Made by a program: the position numbers and the translations under genes. From assembly GCF_003570885.1 (NCBI RefSeq), contig NZ_QXJC01000004.1, positions 62,001 through 126,000 of the forward strand: DNA of 64,000 nt. Direction: 5' to 3'. Source of the DNA: Simplicispira hankyongi (lineage in GTDB: Bacteria > Pseudomonadota > Gammaproteobacteria > Burkholderiales > Burkholderiaceae_C). Shown piece by piece: positions 62,305 through 64,000 of this stretch (positions are counted from its first letter, which is position 1; each line of letters begins with the position of its first letter). The notes under the pieces were generated by a model. That model searched no databases and was not told where the DNA came from. It saw only the letters and a program-made list of their open reading frames with translations.

Positions 62305-62751
62305 ATGCACTCCATCACCTTGCGCTTTCTGGCCCCGCACAACAGCCCGCACGCCGGCGCCGGCGCCCGCGTCTCAGGCGGCAGCGTTCTTGGCTGGGTG
62401 GACGAAGCCGGCTTTGCCTGCGCCTCGGCCTGGGCGCGGGGCGCCTGCGTGACGGCTTTTGTCGGCAACGCGCACTTTTTGCGGCCGGTGCATGCGGGCG
62501 ATTTGGTCGAGGTGCGTGCGCACCTGGCGTTCACCGGCGAGACCAGCATGAGCCTGGCGATTGAAGTGCACACCGGCGCGCTGGCCGGCAGCGAGCTGCA
62601 CATGGTGCTGCACTGCGCAGCCGTCTATGTGGCGCTGGACGCTGCCGGCGCGCCGCGCGCCGTAGACCATTTCATTCCCGAAACGCCTGGCGACATGGCC
62701 CTGGCGCAGCGGGTCCAAGCGCAAATTGCCGCCGCGCAGGCGGTGCAGTGA
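62305..62751 (+). CDS. Hotdog acyl-CoA thioesterase (YciA-like)
   Basis: A 148-aa hotdog-fold protein: SGGSVLGWVDEAGFACASAW, CVTAFVGNAHFLRPVHAGDL and HMVLHCAAVYVALD match the acyl-CoA thioesterase (YciA/BFIT) pattern of a hydrolytic Asp in WVDEAG. It probably controls cytoplasmic acyl-CoA pools. It overlaps the EamA gene (GTGA), so the two are coupled. Confidence 0.85.
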   Translation: MHSITLRFLAPHNSPHAGAGARVSGGSVLGWVDEAGFACASAWARGACVTAFVGNAHFLRPVHAGDLVEVRAHLAFTGETSMSLAIEVHTGALAGSELHMVLHCAAVYVALDAAGAPRAVDHFIPETPGDMALAQRVQAQIAAAQAVQ

Positions 62752-63701
62752 GCCGCCGCCCCACCGGTGAGGCAGCGGGCCTGGGGACGGGCGACCTGCT
62801 GGCGGCGCTGGCCGTGGTCGTCCTCTGGGGGCTTAACTTCATTGCCATGAAGTGGGGGCTGGAAAGCTTCACCCCCTTTGAACTGGGCGGCATGCGCTAC
62901 GTCGCCGCCGCCCTTCCGATGGTGTTTCTGGTGCGCCCACCGCGCATTGGTTGGCGCTGGGTGGTCGGATTTGGCATGTTCCAGGGCGTGGGACAGTTCA
63001 GTTTTGGTTTCTTTGCGCTCAAACTCGGCATGACGGCGGCGCTGGCCAGCGTGCTGATGCAGACCCAGGTGTTCTTCACCGCGCTGTTTGGCTTTATGGC
63101 GCTGGGCGAGCGACCCAGCCGCCCGCTGCTGATCGGCATGGCCCTGGCGGCTGTCGGGCTCGGGTGCTTTGCCATGAACTTCATTGGGCCTGAAGCGGGC
63201 AGCGCCGGCGGTGCCACGCTGATCGGCATTGCGCTCACGCTGTGCGCGGCGGCGTCTTGGTCGGTCTCGAACATCATTGCGCGCCTGGCACAGCGTGCGG
63301 CGCCGGGCTACGACCCGATTGCCTTTGTCGTCTGGTCCTGCCCGGCGCCGATTCTGGCGTTCGCTGCGCTCGTGGCGGTCACGGAGCCTGACGCTGACCG
63401 CTGGCTCCACCTGGGTAGCTGGAGCGCTTTGCCCGGGCTGGCCTGGGGCTCGGTCGCGTACCTGGGCTGGGCGGCAACCATCCTCGGCTACGGCCTGTGG
63501 ACACGTCTGCTCACGCGCCACCCGGCCAACCGGGTGGCGCCTTTCAGCCTGGGCGTACCGGTCGTGGGATTGGCGGCCGGCCTGCTGGTGCTGGGCGAAG
63601 TCGTGACCGGATGGCAATGGGTCGGAACGGCCTTTATCGTGGCGGCGCTGGTTTGCGTGGTGCTGGGCGGGCGCATGGCCCAGCGCAAAAGTACCCCGTA
63701 A
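62748..63701 (+). CDS. EamA-family transporter (second)
   Basis: A 317-aa inner-membrane exporter with ten helices: DLLAALAVVVLWGLNFIAMK (helix 1, EamA-type), MQTQVFFTALFGFMALGERP (family-typical end of the first half) and the second half starting IALTLCAAASWSVSNIIARL. It is similar to O-acetylserine/cysteine exporters, but the substrate is unproven. The GTG start overlaps the thioesterase stop. A minus-strand terminator follows its stop. Confidence 0.88.
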   Translation: MSRRPTGEAAGLGTGDLLAALAVVVLWGLNFIAMKWGLESFTPFELGGMRYVAAALPMVFLVRPPRIGWRWVVGFGMFQGVGQFSFGFFALKLGMTAALASVLMQTQVFFTALFGFMALGERPSRPLLIGMALAAVGLGCFAMNFIGPEAGSAGGATLIGIALTLCAAASWSVSNIIARLAQRAAPGYDPIAFVVWSCPAPILAFAALVAVTEPDADRWLHLGSWSALPGLAWGSVAYLGWAATILGYGLWTRLLTRHPANRVAPFSLGVPVVGLAAGLLVLGEVVTGWQWVGTAFIVAALVCVVLGGRMAQRKSTP

Positions 63702-63705
63702 AAAA

Positions 63706-63733
63706 GGCCCGCACCGTTTGCACGGTACGGGCC
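63706..63733 (-). terminator. Intrinsic terminator of the last minus-strand gene
   Basis: Stem GGCCCG-CA-CCGT / ACGG-TA-CGGGCC with a 4-nt loop, followed on the minus strand by TTTTTT: a classic rho-independent terminator, 35 bp after the secreted-protein stop. Confidence 0.85.
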
Positions 63734-63768
63734 TAGAAGCGAGGGCGCCTAGCGCCCTGCCGCAGTGT

Positions 63769-64000
63769 TTAGCTGCGTTCGCCGGTGGCGATCTGGTGGG
63801 CGCGGATAGCGACCAAGGCGTCCGAACGAACAGCGGCGCGGTCCAGATTGCTGGTGGTGCGTGCAGCGTAGTCGGCCACGGGGCCCTTGGCGAAGTTGGG
63901 CAGTGCCTTCTGGCCTTCGGCGCGCACGTCGGTGCTGCTGCGGGTGGATTGCACGTGGGCTTCAAAGTCCGTGCCGTAGAGGTTGCCGTTCAATTCGCCG
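63769..64000 (-). CDS. Small secreted protein (DUF4148-like), 5' end missing
   Basis: The frame is open to the window edge and reads GELNGNLYGTDFEAHVQSTR, then SSTDVRAEGQKALPNFAKGP to GERS. The mature-like start after a missing signal peptide, the repeated Arg/Ala/Thr spacing and the length are typical of the small DUF4148-type periplasmic proteins abundant in Burkholderiales. The start codon lies beyond the window. A strong terminator follows. Confidence 0.6.
   Translation of the reverse strand, partial: GELNGNLYGTDFEAHVQSTRSSTDVRAEGQKALPNFAKGPVADYAARTTSNLDRAAVRSDALVAIRAHQIATGERS

Overview
The window is 64 kb of GC-rich chromosome with compact, mostly co-oriented gene clusters. Product types, GC-rich codon use, the cydP-cydA-cydB-cydX-ybgE order, the ilvE/zinc-finger/LPS-ligase order and a dispersed AGCGCTT palindrome all point to a betaproteobacterium of the order Burkholderiales, most likely family Comamonadaceae (Acidovorax-like). 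This assignment is inferred from gene content and recalled family traits; no search was run. There is no rRNA or tRNA gene, CRISPR array, transposase or integrase that I can see.

Layout. 0-7.3 kb: ferredoxin-NADP reductase (fpr), a metallo-beta-lactamase-fold hydrolase, an EamA exporter, an AraC regulator divergent from ampG, and an OmpR-type two-component pair. 7.3-12.6 kb: a translationally coupled LPS/O-antigen cluster (ligase, three glycosyltransferases, one unknown). 12.6-20.6 kb: a zinc-finger protein, ilvE, radA, an exported barnase-like RNase with its barstar, maeB, and an omega-aminotransferase divergent from a LysR regulator. 21.7-30.2 kb: a run of same-strand genes (orphan flagellar-rod-like protein, SPFH/SHOCT protein, double zinc-ribbon DUF4178 protein, DUF350 protein, ClC channel, membrane-fused spermidine-synthase-like enzyme, exported FAD oxidoreductase) that looks like one membrane/polyamine-related system. 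30.2-32 kb: acuI-type reductase and small membrane/secreted proteins.

32.1-40.2 kb is an extracytoplasmic flavin/electron-transfer island: apbE (flavin transferase), a PepSY-flavodoxin-reductase fusion, a DUF2271 protein with a flavinylation-like motif, a PepSY protein, a ferric-reductase-like membrane flavocytochrome, and a divergent PepSY/response regulator/histidine kinase operon. 40.3-43.7 kb: GNAT, LysE, nudJ-mnmA and a thioesterase. 43.9-48.9 kb: the complete cytochrome bd operon cydP-A-B-X-ybgE, divergent from a sigma-54 activator; the intergenic region carries a -24/-12-type promoter and repeated TGGCAG dyads. 48.9-52.2 kb: ssb, a second ClC channel and an MFS transporter.

52.6-59 kb: a large IPTL-CTERM surface protein with ten TIG repeats, then three tandem tail-collar paralogues led by a GNAT-DUF6916 protein. 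59.1-64 kb: uvrA, a thioesterase, another EamA exporter, and the 3' part of a small secreted protein cut by the window edge.

Two short repeat families run through the window. One (about ten copies, 40-60 bp) is built on AGCGCTT-n-AAGCGCT with flanking TAGCTATTT-like arms; it sits at gene ends and in several cases supplies the last codons and stop. The other (three copies, about 104 bp, with about 22-bp terminal inverted repeats) abuts or overlaps a stop codon each time.
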